64,000 nt of DNA, from positions 1,550,001-1,614,000 of the forward strand of contig JAUCEF010000012.1 of NCBI GenBank assembly GCA_033558025.1, given 5' to 3'. The stretch is from Phytophthora sp. 'mugwort' (taxonomy: Eukaryota; Oomycota; Peronosporomycetes; Peronosporales; Peronosporaceae). The translations under genes and the position numbers were made by a program. The notes below the pieces were generated by a model. That model ran no database searches. It saw nothing but the letters and a program-made list of their open reading frames with translations, and was not told the DNA's origin. Shown here piece by piece: positions 44,901 through 54,500 of this stretch. Every line of letters begins with the position of its first letter. Within the stretch, counting starts at the first letter, position 1.

Positions 44901-45354
44901 GGACGATACGGACGCGCTCAGCTTCAATCGCAGGCAAAATCAATGCAGAAGGATAGAAATTAGTAGGTGGAAAAAGCGCTGAAATACCCAACGCCACGTA
45001 GTACGCGCCTTGTTCCGTCTCGGAACACGCGTCAGTTTGCAAGAACTCTATCTGCACCCGGTCGATGGTCTCAACGTCCACAATTTCCCTGATCTGGTGC
45101 CGAAATATAGCTGCTCCCGTCTGGAAATCGTTCATCGAGAGGTGCGTCGACACTAAAATCTTCGCTCGTACTCGCGGTCCATTGCGATAAACCCTCCCCC
45201 GTGCGACTGAATCCGTGTAGATGTCGTTCCATTTACTCCATGACAACGACTCGTAGTCAATCGAGGAAGAAGTTGCAGTGGCAAGTAGCGGCGCAATCAC
45301 AACGCCAAATAATAGCAACAAAACCCTCAAGTGATACCATGCACTTATTGCCAT
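41977..45354 (-). CDS. Large secreted protein of unknown function, paralogue 1
   Basis: 1125 residues in one exon. Residues 1-27 form a signal peptide (VLLLLFGVVIAPLLATAT). The rest is a beta-rich extracellular-type protein with many Ser/Thr and N-glycosylation sites and no membrane anchor or GPI signal at the end (LQLRVVPVVA). Near residues 893-920 a Cys cluster follows C-x2-C-x6-C-x5-C-x5-C (CIPCTAFLSSCNSRLECRAF). The same cluster occurs twice in the protein at 50894-54145, which has similar size and layout, so the two are probably distant paralogues. Possible roles (cell wall, adhesion) are guesses. The start lies 124 bp from the end of the upstream gene. Confidence 0.85.
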   Translation of the reverse strand: MAISAWYHLRVLLLLFGVVIAPLLATATSSSIDYESLSWSKWNDIYTDSVARGRVYRNGPRVRAKILVSTHLSMNDFQTGAAIFRHQIREIVDVETIDRVQIEFLQTDACSETEQGAYYVALGISALFPPTNFYPSALILPAIEAERVRIVQNLKYGKVLATGNLTIESLTLFGAPMNLVDIVFDGETFVQINLKAWVGVQLAIASADSVITGVISSNDGHYTMNRDAFQDLRLRFLLAQRLEFLHVRVSDLIVSSPTNLLPFTMYKADVGVLEIEVHVHNLRYAEFVEMTLLDANKSSNGLITNVIADFFHDMEPQWQLIAMDVDIQAGKRFSPVSSSQGSVATVASTIASELTFEIHNIPLTQLKRSKWSVLDFMRVSIAHIVSSQVRFSRIGFPSSSFALSSLSTDNDGDGTEIATEDGFTTDSVFDPINAVNWTLGFKVEPQTTGTFSSTVLESVIIAMQSLVETGLQHALDSTGATDTSMRSVTFLGAHDWDFDLHLNNAVEPFVDFTLTIQVEPLDASGTVLESPNFFQLHHVRSALVLLLQQVAITNDKVLLVSVNTVDSPTMKLDKSGHTWHRLLFFKYRAIISDESQRRGIRTVIFSRRLASTISTYSDSTLELIERHVDLHVDGSPCWPQYFPGLFVAVPVIDSVSDGFITSSTSLLKQQKTFVYDFNDPEPSAASGILLNAADVCNSGGTASTSQSGLCFRLRFTGMIQFSQIFLRTLQSLHPIAASSIKLPHPHAPLELSISSHTHPAPWILIGDQNEGNDTVWTFLLENPSTAYTFQSIRLTFVAVETMQDLNSSTPFTLDLKLDPEDLAAAPVIRRRQFGDVAVVATSDQPAPAFLSAEHPQLRNDGDKITNVNVTLNVQEPRLGGLYSASILNEIAPVCIPCTAFLSSCNSRLECRAFSACASVLLDSDLTLISRMLQEDAAGTSIDASWLLEDCISPSDGTVWSSTMREMLVSSCTCLWRNHCPLAHSDTLSRQLILDYNHGEQVLEFELVNGFASLSFTLDTGERESTYEFVEDFNANTTDVTPRLIAILTDMYRAALSNVATIEATLRTTEDAVTGVVTAHLTIQYLFLGRLPLPLVEITQSGNRDASVDVTALKETLQLRVVPVVA

Positions 45355-45478
45355 GGCAGAGCGAAAGTAGACAAGGAGGACGTTGTGTTGGGCCCGGATC
45401 GCGTCGCTTCAAAGCTTGTTTCCAGCCGTCCATTTCCCCCATTTATATATTTTCAAGAGGCTCTTCATTACGAGGCCG

Positions 45479-46326
45479 CTACGCTACACTTGTGTTAAGC
45501 AGGTGATCGAACTTCGCCTCGAGCTGCTGCTCCGGTGACAAGATGCCTTGTTTTTCAAGCTCTTTCCGACGTTCTTTCTCTTTGACGTTCAACGCAGCGA
45601 TGCGACGCTTGTTACGCGTGCTGAGATCATCGTGCACTACACGCTTCATGTGTCTAAAAAGCTCCGGCACCATGTGGGAATGGAGAAAGCGCAGTGGATC
45701 GCTCTTTGGAGCGTAGTGTTCTCCCAGCACGTTGCGTCCTGACACAGATGCACTATGGTTTTAGCTGTACGAATATTTTCAGCTGTTCATCCGAACAAGA
45801 CAGACGTACCCGAGACTTGAGCGACGCCATGCGTGTCACGACGGAACTCAAGTGGATCCTCTCCGAGTGTGGTGATCTGCAAGTGTCTAGGGAGCAAACT
45901 ACCGGCGAGTTCACGGATCTGCTCGAGCCTGCGACTTTCCAGCTGCTCTTCCAGTCTCCTTCGAGTCTCAACTCGTTGCGTTGAACGCAGTAGCCTTTCT
46001 AGTTCCTCCTGGACTTGAACTGAACTCGCGTGCAGCGTTGACGTTCCTTCATCATCATCATCTCGAGCTTTCCGCTCGCGTTTCAGCTCGCCCTTGGCCC
46101 TCGTAGCATTTTTCTGCAAACTGAACTCGTCTGCCGCCTGCAGCACGCGCTCAAACGCACTAACCTCTCTCTCGCTTAAGTAGATCGTCAGTAGATCATC
46201 CGTTACCCCTATTGTGACGACATTCGCCTTTTCCACCGCCACAACCATGCACAGCAACGTATATGGCGCCTCTCGCACGACTCCATCGCAGCGAATCGCG
46301 GCATCCAGCAGCTGGGGCGACGCCAT
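45479..46326 (-). CDS. Conserved-looking coiled-coil protein, two exons
   Basis: Exons 46326-45810 and 45738-45479 (intron 71 bp, donor GTACGT) give 258 residues. The ATG at 46326 (MASPQLLDAAIRCDG) is the only nearby ATG in frame; the frame extends upstream only from a GTG. The first 80 residues are globular and hydrophobic. About residues 85-160 form a charged coiled coil (KGELKRERKARDDDDEG, EELERLLRSTQRVETRRRLE). The C-terminal part has GEDPLEFRRDTHGVAQV joined across the intron to GRNVLGEHYAPKSDPLRF and LHSHMVPELFRHMK, then a basic helix. I do not recognise the family; the C-terminal segment reads like a conserved eukaryotic motif. Confidence 0.82.
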
Positions 46327-46777
46327 CGTCCTGCTCAGTAGCAAACCAGACTGAAAAAAGACCGTAACCAACACTGTCCAACTGGATGGCGACAGTATAA
46401 TTAATTTATTGAAGTTGACGGTAACTTCAACTTACCTTTCAGCTACCGAAATGGAGTCAACAACGTGATCCGAATACATGTACCTAATACTTAGTACAAG
46501 ATACTCCATTATTGACAACAGATTAAACAATAAAAAGTCGAGAATGAAGTACACTTCTTAAAATGCCGCAGCACATATATTTTGTAATGCAACACGTTGA
46601 CTAGGCCTGGCTTACGTGACTCGAAGAGAAGGGTGGACGGGGAGGCGTATAGATACTTTTACGGTCCATGGCGAGGTGCATGTTCGCCCCCCTCGCTTCA
46701 TCCTGCTCCGATCCGAGCCAACATTTATCGAGCAGCTTCCTTCACTTGTCTCGTGGTCAAAAAAGCGGCGCGCGTTG
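46327..46777. other. Spacer between coiled-coil and GAF genes
   Basis: Promoter side of the coiled-coil gene and 3' flank of the GAF gene. It has an inverted pair (ttgaagttgacggtaactt / cttcaactta) near 46410-46435 but no gene. Confidence 0.4.
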
Positions 46778-47878
46778 TTACACCCCCTTGGGTCTGCGTC
46801 CTGCGTTGGCCGCATTCCGCTGCTGCTGCTCCTTCTTGAGCCGCACCTGCTCGAAGCGCTTTTCCAGGTTGCTCATGGACTGGCCCAGCGAGTCCAACTG
46901 GTTCGAGTGCTCGCCTAACGTCTCGAACATGACGCCCTGCTGTGCCGCAAGCTGCTGCTGCGTCTCTGTCGTGCGTGCTAGCAGGTTCATAAGCATGGAG
47001 CCCATGTTGCCCAGTCCTCCCTGTCCCTGTCCCTGCGCCTCAATAGCAGTACTAGTAGCTGCTGCGGCTTGTGCTGCCTCGACGATCGCGCCGCTCTCGG
47101 CGCTTGTGGCATCTGGATTCGGCATGGGCTCAGCCACCGGCTCGGGCTTAACCGGTGTGGGAGGAGGCTGCTGCTCCCTCATAGCGGTTTCTCCCGCGGG
47201 CTGCTCCGTACTGCCCTGCGACGTGGGCGGGGACACAGTTTTCCGCTTGGAAGACGGCGCGGAATTGGACCGTCCCGTCGTGGGCTCAGGCAACGCGCCT
47301 CCGTTGGCCGCTGCCATGTTCTTGAGTCGCTCGTCCATGTACTTCAGCACCTTGGCGGCAATCTTGTGCAGGATCTTGGCGTCCACATTATGGTGGCTCT
47401 TGACGTCGAAGACGAAGACGGAACCGATGCAAAAGCCATTGGGCGTAGTGATGGGCACACCGGCATAGAAGCGCACGGCCGAGGCGCGCGTGACGAGTGG
47501 ATTGTGCTGGAAGCGCTCGTCCAGCGACGTGTCCTCGACCACGAGCGCGCGCTTGGCATGCATGATGGTGTGCGCACAGAGCGCAACATCACGCGGGATT
47601 TGGCGCTGCGTGAGGCCGCTGTTGGCCTTGAACCACTGCTTCTGTTTGTCGATAAAGCTCACGGCCGCAATGGGACACTTCATTTCCTTGCACGCAATGC
47701 GACAGAGCTTGTCGAACTTCTCGTCGGGCTCCGAGTCCAGGATGCGGTACCGCGTCAACTCTTCGAGTCGGGCCTCCTCGTTCTTGGGCGTGGGCGCGCG
47801 CGGCCACGGATGCTTCCAGTCGAAGTTAAGCGCGTAGCCATACTTGCTGTGTTTACTGCTGCTGCTGTATGATGCCAT
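46778..47878 (-). CDS. GAF-domain protein with C-terminal coiled coil
   Basis: 366 residues in one exon. Residues about 33-185 form a GAF domain of the kind that begins NEEARLEELTRYRILDSEPD and continues CPIAAVSFIDKQKQWFKANS, ALCAHTIMHAKRALVVEDTS and GFCIGSVFVFD. GAF domains bind cyclic nucleotides, small ligands or chromophores, or only fold; the ligand here is unknown. A Pro/Ser/Ala-rich linker (190-290) follows, then a coiled coil (LGQSMSNLEKRFEQVRLKKE). There is no kinase, cyclase or phosphodiesterase partner domain. This GAF type is frequent in bacteria and in oomycete proteins, so a bacterial origin of the domain is possible. Confidence 0.88.
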   Translation of the reverse strand: MASYSSSSKHSKYGYALNFDWKHPWPRAPTPKNEEARLEELTRYRILDSEPDEKFDKLCRIACKEMKCPIAAVSFIDKQKQWFKANSGLTQRQIPRDVALCAHTIMHAKRALVVEDTSLDERFQHNPLVTRASAVRFYAGVPITTPNGFCIGSVFVFDVKSHHNVDAKILHKIAAKVLKYMDERLKNMAAANGGALPEPTTGRSNSAPSSKRKTVSPPTSQGSTEQPAGETAMREQQPPPTPVKPEPVAEPMPNPDATSAESGAIVEAAQAAAATSTAIEAQGQGQGGLGNMGSMLMNLLARTTETQQQLAAQQGVMFETLGEHSNQLDSLGQSMSNLEKRFEQVRLKKEQQQRNAANAGRRPKGV

Positions 47879-49277
47879 TTGTGCTGTCTGTTATTGGCTA
47901 GCGACTGAAGTAAGACACACACACACGCAGGCACTGACTGCTGCCCACTCAACTGCGAGCGAGCGGAAGTGTAGACGGCCGTGGGGACTTTGGAATGTGA
48001 AGCGCGACAGCGAGGACGCCGACGGCCGGCCGTCGTGACTGACCCGACCCACAACCACGCGGAGGGAAACGAGGCGACAACCGGACGACTGGTCTGGACT
48101 TCACCGGGTGGCAGTGATAAGGGGGATGAGCGAATCGAGGTCTGTCCAATCAACGAATTTAGCGCGTCAAACAGACCAACCAGAGCAGTGCGAAGGCATT
48201 CAGTTCGCGTTCCAGAGTACTTCAACACCGGGTCTTTTGCATGGGGGTGCCTTTGCCCTTGGTATTCGCCGCGCTTTCAAAGGCGTCTTCACCGCCTCAT
48301 ACTGAGGACAAGTCGAAGGCCAGCGACGCGACGCTCGTGGCGCGCAATGATTGTCGAATTGATAATAAGCAAAGATACGCGCGTCTCGACACGAAATGGT
48401 CATTAGGACACCGAACCGGCGGGCGGGCGGAATATCCACCCACCGCCCGTAGGGTGTCCAGCGTAATGCTGCGCCCGCCACATGCCGCCTTAATGCTCTG
48501 ATCCCAGCTGTGGGTGGTCTGATGAAGGCGTAGGCAGGCGCCGGTGAGTAATACCGGCAACATGTCAGCTCGCCAGCACCGCCACATTACGCCGCAGGTC
48601 TCACCACCCCAAACGACGCCGAAACTTGGCCGTGGTGGCGTGTCGAGCCGGTAGGGCCCGCACTTCCTCACGATGGGGCTTACCCTTCGCGACGTCGTCC
48701 CAGCTCGTTAATCGCGTCAAAACATTCAAACATTCAGCGCGCCTGCCTTTCGTACTAAGGCAGCGTGACTCCCATGCCGTCCCAGAAGATGCTAAGCAGC
48801 AGTGCATGTACTTTACCTACTGAAGCAGTACAGTACCAAATCAGCAATAGGTTGCTTGTCGCCAATATAAAGCTCATCCAGAGGGTGGACCCGTCGCTGT
48901 TGATGTCGCCCCGGCGACTTACCGGGGGTGTTGACCAGCGAGCTCAAATTTCATTGAAGAAAAGACTGTTGTTTGCCGACAGCTCACGACTGGGCTGACA
49001 GCTTCAAGTTGTGCCGTTTCGAGCCATGAATCACGCGTCTCCGGCCGGAAGGCGCCAGTATCGTGCTCTCCATTCCACAGCCAGCTGGACGAGGCTAATA
49101 CGCCATCTGCAGACGCATGACTTTCTTCGAACCCTTTCAAGTTGGTGTATGGGTACACCATTTCTCATATCAAAGACCGTAAGCACGTGTAAATGTTGGC
49201 GCGCCAACCTATCAGTGTTGACGTCAACCCCAAGCAGCATTTGTCGGGTCAGTTTGGTACCCCACACGCGGATTTGC
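47879..49277. other. Intergenic region upstream of GAF gene and hydrolase C
   Basis: Divergent upstream region of two genes, 1.4 kb. GC-rich with several short frames but no recognised gene. It contains a GC-rich hairpin at 48406-48459 listed separately. Confidence 0.45.
48406..48459. repeat. GC-rich hairpin with GGACACC/GGTGTCC ends
   Basis: The left side ggacaccgaac..gcgggcgg pairs imperfectly with ccgcccgtagggtgtcc on the right. The ends are perfect 7-base inverted repeats. It could be a tiny inverted-repeat element or an RNA hairpin; no flanking duplication was identified. Confidence 0.55.
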
Positions 49278-50758
49278 ATGGGGAACATCAACACGCACAT
49301 GCTGCAGCGCCGTTCGCGACTGGCACTTGCTCTTTTGCTCGTATATCTCGGCCACAAAGTTTTCGGACGCTCCGTCCTCTCGCTCATCGTGCGCTGGCAC
49401 CTGGTGCGCGCGGCCGAGACACCGCGACTCGTGTATCGAGCTACGACCGGCAACAAGAAGCTGCTATCGCACTGCCCCACCATCAGTACGTATAATTCGA
49501 CAATCGGGTTCCTCTCTTTCAGTTTCTAACTTTGTTGCAATTTGCACCTCGAAATTTCAGCGGTAAACAAATACTATCCATCATGGCGTCTCTTTAACGG
49601 CCACTTGCAGACCGTGCGCTTCGCTTATGATGAACGTGGCCCCAAGATCAACTACAGGCGCCAATTGATGCAGCTGCCGGATGGTGGTGTCGTGTCATTG
49701 GATTGGGCTCTTTTAAAGGACCAAAATGTGGCCATCCAGGCGACGGATCTCAACGCGTCGGCGACGTCGACGTGGCAGCCAAATGTGGAGCCCACGCGAC
49801 GTACGATGATCTTGCTGCCAGGGCTTACAGGCGGCAGTCCGGAGAACTATATCCGTAGCACTATTGCACGTCTGCATGAACTTGACTGGCAATGCGTCGT
49901 GTTGAATGCAAGAGGATGCGCGAATACTCCGGTGATGACTGCGCAACTGTTCTGTAGCGCGTACACTGGCGATCTACGCTTTGTGCTGCAGCAATTGAGT
50001 GAAAAGTACGACTTCACACGGGAAGCGTTTGTCGGGGTTGGATTTTCGATGGGATCGAACGTTCTGGTCAAGTATCTAGGGGAAGATGGAGAGCAAACGC
50101 CGCTGACAGGTGCAATCTCGGTCGGAAATCCGTTTGACTTGACCATTTGCTCGGCCAACTTTAATTCTTCACTATTCAACCGCGTGACATATGATAAGGC
50201 GCTGAACAACAACCTCCGTGAGCTCTTCTTCAACAAGGTAAGCTACATTGAGCTACTTTTTAGCTAGGCTTTATGAAGAGCTTGATTACTCATATTTTAT
50301 TGTGGTTTTAGTGTAATGCCGCAAAGCAGTTCGAGAACTACCCAGGCGTGGATTTAGAGGCGATTAAAGCTACGCGCAGTGTGCGCGACTTTGACGACAC
50401 CCTGACTAAGTATGTGTTCAATTACGACACGGTGGACGACTATTACAATGATGCAGGGTCTGCAAAGAAGCTGGGTGGTGTGCGAGTGCCACTGCTCTGC
50501 ATTAATGCGGAGGACGATCCGATCAGCATCAGCTCGGCTCTGCCCAAGGACGACGAGGTGAAAGCAAACCCGAACATTATTCTATGCACGACCAAGTCGG
50601 GTGGTCACTTGGCCTTCTACGAGAGCTCTCTCAAGGCTCTTTACGAGCAACGACATGACAAGTCGGAGAGCCAAAGCGAAGCGACCATGTGGACTGTGAA
50701 CCCCATCGCCGAGTTCGCAGAGGCCGTGCGCCTGAGCAACGAGAAGGACATTGCTTAA
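49278..50758 (+). CDS. Alpha/beta hydrolase (YheT/EMB8/ABHD1-3 type), copy C
   Basis: Three exons (49278-49485, 49561-50237, 50312-50758; introns 75 and 74 bp) give 443 residues. Introns are at the same positions and phases as in copy A. It starts MGNINTHMLQRR with a hydrophobic segment (LALALLLVYLGHKVFG), then the catalytic domain: LLPGLTGGSPENYI, GVGFSMGSNVLVKYLGE (Ser), NAEDDPIS (Asp) and KSGGHLAFYESS (His). It is closer to copy A than to copy B in sequence and start. MGNxxT fits an N-myristoylation signal. Substrate unknown. Its end lies 135 bp from the end of the convergent secreted-protein gene, with aataaa signals near 50789 and 50826. Confidence 0.9.
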
Positions 50759-50893
50759 AGTGGGTTTCATGGACGGTATAAAACTAAGAAATAAATCCCA
50801 GCGCAAGCTACCCATTCTGACATGAAATAAACGCAATTTTACTTAAAAATGAATCATAAAAATGCCAGCAGTGAAAACGGTTATTGATTATTC

Positions 50894-53800
50894 TTACTGG
50901 AAGGTCGTGCTGTTGTTCGTTCCGTTGGCATAAGTGGTGCCCGTTGAGCTGCGAGGAACCAGTACTAGGATGCTGTCGTTCGGAATGGCCATACCATTTG
51001 AAATGGTCGGGTACACGACGAGCATCCACTCGTTATTTGGTGACGAGATGAAGCGAGGCAGCGAGCCCACCCAATGACCATAGGAAATCGTCCACGCGAA
51101 GGTGGTTGGGTTGTCATGTAGCACCTGAACTACCTCTATATCATCATACTGGATGACTCCACGCAGTGATATCGCCAAGGAATCGGCATCGGCAGCACTC
51201 GACATCGTGACTGCGACACCATCACGCACGAGAGACAGCGGAACGTTCAGATCAGCGAGAGAAGACGCCGTACCAGTGTAAATCAGCCGTTGCAGCTTGC
51301 GTTCGGGCGAAATCGTCCACTTCCCGACGGTTGTATACGTTGAAGCTAAGGACGACCAAGACGACGCCAAGATGGGCGCAAGAACGAGTGGACACGCGCT
51401 GCGACTGTAGCAGGCGCTAGCATTCACGAGTTTGCGCCACGAAACATCATTTACATCCACACTGGATACACCGTTCGTAAGACTTGCTGGAAGACACGCA
51501 GTCACACCAGCTTCGAGCGAAAGACTGGAGCCAACCTCATCGCCCCGAACAAGTTGGAGAATTGTATCAGCGAGCGACAGTGACGAGCTGGACGAATCAA
51601 TGGCCACAGCAACCGTCGTGCTGGCAATTTCATGTTGCATGACGCAATCAGCCATCGCTGCGCACTTTGCATCCCGAAGACACACATCCAATGCTAATCG
51701 TTTGCATTCCATACATATTTCCGCTGGTATCGGATCCATTGTCGTCATATACGGAACTGGAACAGTAACAGAGACATACCGAAGACGTATGCTTGGTTGG
51801 ATGACAGTTGAGATCATGGCTTCAGTCACTGTGGTCTGTTCCTCGCTAATTACAGTCGTTAGAGTCGGCAGTGGACCCACTAAACCGTCGTATAAGAGGT
51901 CGACCGACGTCGCTCCCATCATATTTGAGTTCACGACGGCTTGCACAGTACCCAAATATTTGGCAAACGTACACGATCGTTGAATCATCGACTCGACGGA
52001 TGCTGCAGTGATATTACTCCATAGAGGCAGATAACAGACCACTTGACTCCCAATAGTCACCGAAATATTCACGGGGTTACTCGTTGGAGCTGGGAAAGTT
52101 TCAGCACCAAGCAATGGCAGCACGCGATGTTGGCCCTTGCCAATTCCCCAGACTAATTTGAATCCTGATGGTATCACGATGCTTGTGCTTGGCGATGGCA
52201 CTGGACATAAGCGGTGCAATTGGCATCGGATGGCACTTGTGAAGAGCATAAGAACATTCACATCCACTTGGCCAGTCGTCGAGCCACCCACGCATCCGTT
52301 AAATAGTGAGTACAAGTCGTCAGTCTCGCTTGCAGTTGAAGTGGAGCTTACAAGCTGCGAAATCGGGTGTTCAATCGCCCGAAACACACACGTCTTCAGG
52401 TCAGCACACGCTGGTTCATTCGAGCACCAGTCTTGAAGCTGCAGGCAATGGGCACACCCGTCCGCACTCTTTTCCGTGACTTCTGCACTTCCAAACTCCA
52501 GGTAAAGCAGCAGTTTACTCACTTTATCTGTGGGTCCATCACGCAGTAAACGGCTTTGATGACGGACCACCACATTCAATGGACTGACGGAGCTACTCGA
52601 ACTGTTTGCTGGACGAGCGATACTGGTGACTGTAGACTCGGCGTCACCTGACGTATGCAACGTGACAGCAAGCTCGACCTTGACGAGTGTAGCGTTATCA
52701 TTTGTGCTCCGAAAATTAAGAGCCATATCCAAGCTCTCGGGGGTCGCACCTTGAAGTGTCCATAGTGGCGTCGATGTGTTTCCTAGCCTCACAATAGGGG
52801 CAGCAGGGATAATAGAAGGAGCTGTAGATTCCTCAACGAAAAAGGAGATGGAGGGGAAGAGATTCCACGACACGGGGTCCGTGGATTCGGCGCTTTCCAA
52901 CCAGAACTCTTGACTCAGTGTGTTCCCCCAGTAAACTGTCGTGGTGAATACACCTGTGAGGTTGACGCTATTGAGGGTGACGTTCGAAGGGTATGGTATG
53001 TCCTTGGGTAGGGCGGCAGTGTAGCCGTCTGGATCGTATTGGAATCGCTGCTTCTTACGTCGAAGAGCATTTAACGCGTCTTCCGAGACGGCAGCAAGCA
53101 GCGTCGCGGTATCAGCTACAGCACCAGGTAGCACGGGGTTCCCAACGGGGAAAAGGTCGATATTCATGTAGCGAAACACGTACGGGATTAACGTCGCGGC
53201 GAATGTTTGGGAAGCTGCAATTGCTTGGGAACTGAGTGCAGTTGAGAGCTCAGTTGAGTCGAAAATGTGGTCTAGAAACATGGTCGGTCGGCCTTCTCCA
53301 GCAGTGTCGCCTAAGTTGAGATGTGTGAGATCTCCATACAGCAATAGATTCGCGAGATCTTTACGGTTGGACATTGCCGTGTCCATTGAAGGAGGTAACA
53401 CAAGGTAAAACGTCTGGTTCACTTGTAGAGCCGAGTCTGAGGCTGCAGTCGCTGGGCCACTTGCCACGACGTTGTCGATATTGAAAGCTCCACCTAGGAA
53501 CTCGGCCACACCGCGTCGTACTTGAAACACGACACTCTGCGTCAGCTTTGTTGGGTCATGGACGTTCCTGAACAAGACACTAAATGTCAGATATGGCGAC
53601 GCTGGCAAGGCTGGTACGCGAATGACTGGGAAATATGGCGCAGACGTGTATCTAATGAGGACTTCTGCACTGGTCATGGACGTACAAGTCACAGTACTGC
53701 TTTGAAACGCGGTGAGAAGGTGCCATAATGGCTCCGATTGGTTCGTGGCGGTTCCTACAGCACTGAGTACCATGGCTTCCAATGTTTGGCCCAGTACAGT

Positions 53801-54145
53801 TGTCAGTCCAGTCGTATTGAGAGCCGCAGGTGCCACTGTCGAGGTAATGGCTTGCGTTGGGTCTCCCACAAGGAATAACATTTCGTATGTCGCTCGATTG
53901 GCACTGTCGACATTTGTTGCGTTGCGAACATTTAGCACCGTGACGGCTTCGGTTGTGAAGAACGTCTTAGTCCCAGCGAGGAGAGAGGGCTCGGTCAATG
54001 ACAGCTGCAGGAGACTTGCATTCGGCCAACGAAGCTGCATGAACATGGGAGATGCCTCGAGCCAAGTATCTGCAGTAACAAGTTCATCGCTCGAGATTGA
54101 CGCCACGAGGGACAAGAGCCAGAGCGTCCACGCATATTTGCCCAT
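50894..54145 (-). CDS. Large secreted protein of unknown function, paralogue 2
   Basis: 1083 residues in one exon with an N-terminal signal peptide (YAWTLWLLSLVASISS). Ser/Thr-rich, with many N-glycosylation sites and no membrane anchor; the end is NGTNNSTTFQ. Two copies of the Cys cluster seen in the 41977-45354 protein occur here: CAHCLQLQDWCSNEPACADL near 562-585 and CMECKRLALDVCLRDAKCAA near 809-833 (C-x2-C-x6/7-C-x5-C-x5-C). Each follows a beta-rich block, suggesting a repeated architecture. I do not recognise the family. Same strand as paralogue 1, with the GAF and hydrolase C genes between them. Confidence 0.85.
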   Translation of the reverse strand: MGKYAWTLWLLSLVASISSDELVTADTWLEASPMFMQLRWPNASLLQLSLTEPSLLAGTKTFFTTEAVTVLNVRNATNVDSANRATYEMLFLVGDPTQAITSTVAPAALNTTGLTTVLGQTLEAMVLSAVGTATNQSEPLWHLLTAFQSSTVTCTSMTSAEVLIRYTSAPYFPVIRVPALPASPYLTFSVLFRNVHDPTKLTQSVVFQVRRGVAEFLGGAFNIDNVVASGPATAASDSALQVNQTFYLVLPPSMDTAMSNRKDLANLLLYGDLTHLNLGDTAGEGRPTMFLDHIFDSTELSTALSSQAIAASQTFAATLIPYVFRYMNIDLFPVGNPVLPGAVADTATLLAAVSEDALNALRRKKQRFQYDPDGYTAALPKDIPYPSNVTLNSVNLTGVFTTTVYWGNTLSQEFWLESAESTDPVSWNLFPSISFFVEESTAPSIIPAAPIVRLGNTSTPLWTLQGATPESLDMALNFRSTNDNATLVKVELAVTLHTSGDAESTVTSIARPANSSSSSVSPLNVVVRHQSRLLRDGPTDKVSKLLLYLEFGSAEVTEKSADGCAHCLQLQDWCSNEPACADLKTCVFRAIEHPISQLVSSTSTASETDDLYSLFNGCVGGSTTGQVDVNVLMLFTSAIRCQLHRLCPVPSPSTSIVIPSGFKLVWGIGKGQHRVLPLLGAETFPAPTSNPVNISVTIGSQVVCYLPLWSNITAASVESMIQRSCTFAKYLGTVQAVVNSNMMGATSVDLLYDGLVGPLPTLTTVISEEQTTVTEAMISTVIQPSIRLRYVSVTVPVPYMTTMDPIPAEICMECKRLALDVCLRDAKCAAMADCVMQHEIASTTVAVAIDSSSSSLSLADTILQLVRGDEVGSSLSLEAGVTACLPASLTNGVSSVDVNDVSWRKLVNASACYSRSACPLVLAPILASSWSSLASTYTTVGKWTISPERKLQRLIYTGTASSLADLNVPLSLVRDGVAVTMSSAADADSLAISLRGVIQYDDIEVVQVLHDNPTTFAWTISYGHWVGSLPRFISSPNNEWMLVVYPTISNGMAIPNDSILVLVPRSSTGTTYANGTNNSTTFQ

Positions 54146-54237
54146 TATCTTCGTTTAGATACTGTGAGTCTGCCTCTTGGTGAAAGCGTCGCGAGCGATC
54201 TTATGAAGCGGTGGTGTGACTGGTGGGAACAGGACGC

Positions 54238-54500
54238 TTGGAAGGGGCACACGTAGATTTTCGTAGCTTATTGGCAAAAGGTTTTTAGAGCTCCTGGGAA
54301 GTTTCAACACATACAAAAATGCTGTTCGTCTCATGAGATCAGTTGCGCGCTTGCTTCACCCTTGGCGGATGGACAGCACTGGGGTTTCATCCCGAGTAGT
54401 TGTCGGCGCCCGATACCGGCGGGAAAATGTTGTCGGACATGTCGAGGTCGATGGTGTAGCAGCTCAGTTTTGCTCGAACGAACGTCGGAGCATGGCGTTC
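54238..54500 (-). pseudogene. Duplicated 3' end of the MFS transporter gene
   Basis: Minus-strand sequence here reads YTIDLDMSDNIFPPVSGADN-YSG-stop, matching the C-terminus of the MFS gene at 55147 (YTIDLDMFDTFTYI...GGDN-HSG-stop). The downstream sequence (cggcggatggaca, cgtagctta/cgtaactta, acacatacaa/atacatacag) also matches. Nothing upstream is open, so only the last about 40 codons and 3' UTR remain. It is a decayed relic of a second transporter copy in tandem. Confidence 0.8.

Noticed and set aside
46668..47872. Two long plus-strand frames of about 266 codons opposite the GAF gene
   Set aside because: GC-rich antisense shadows; the GAF motifs are clear on the minus strand.
47755..48228. 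157-codon minus frame upstream of the GAF gene as an extended N-terminus
   Set aside because: It is in a different frame from the GAF gene and has no domain; the ATG at 47878 gives a good start.
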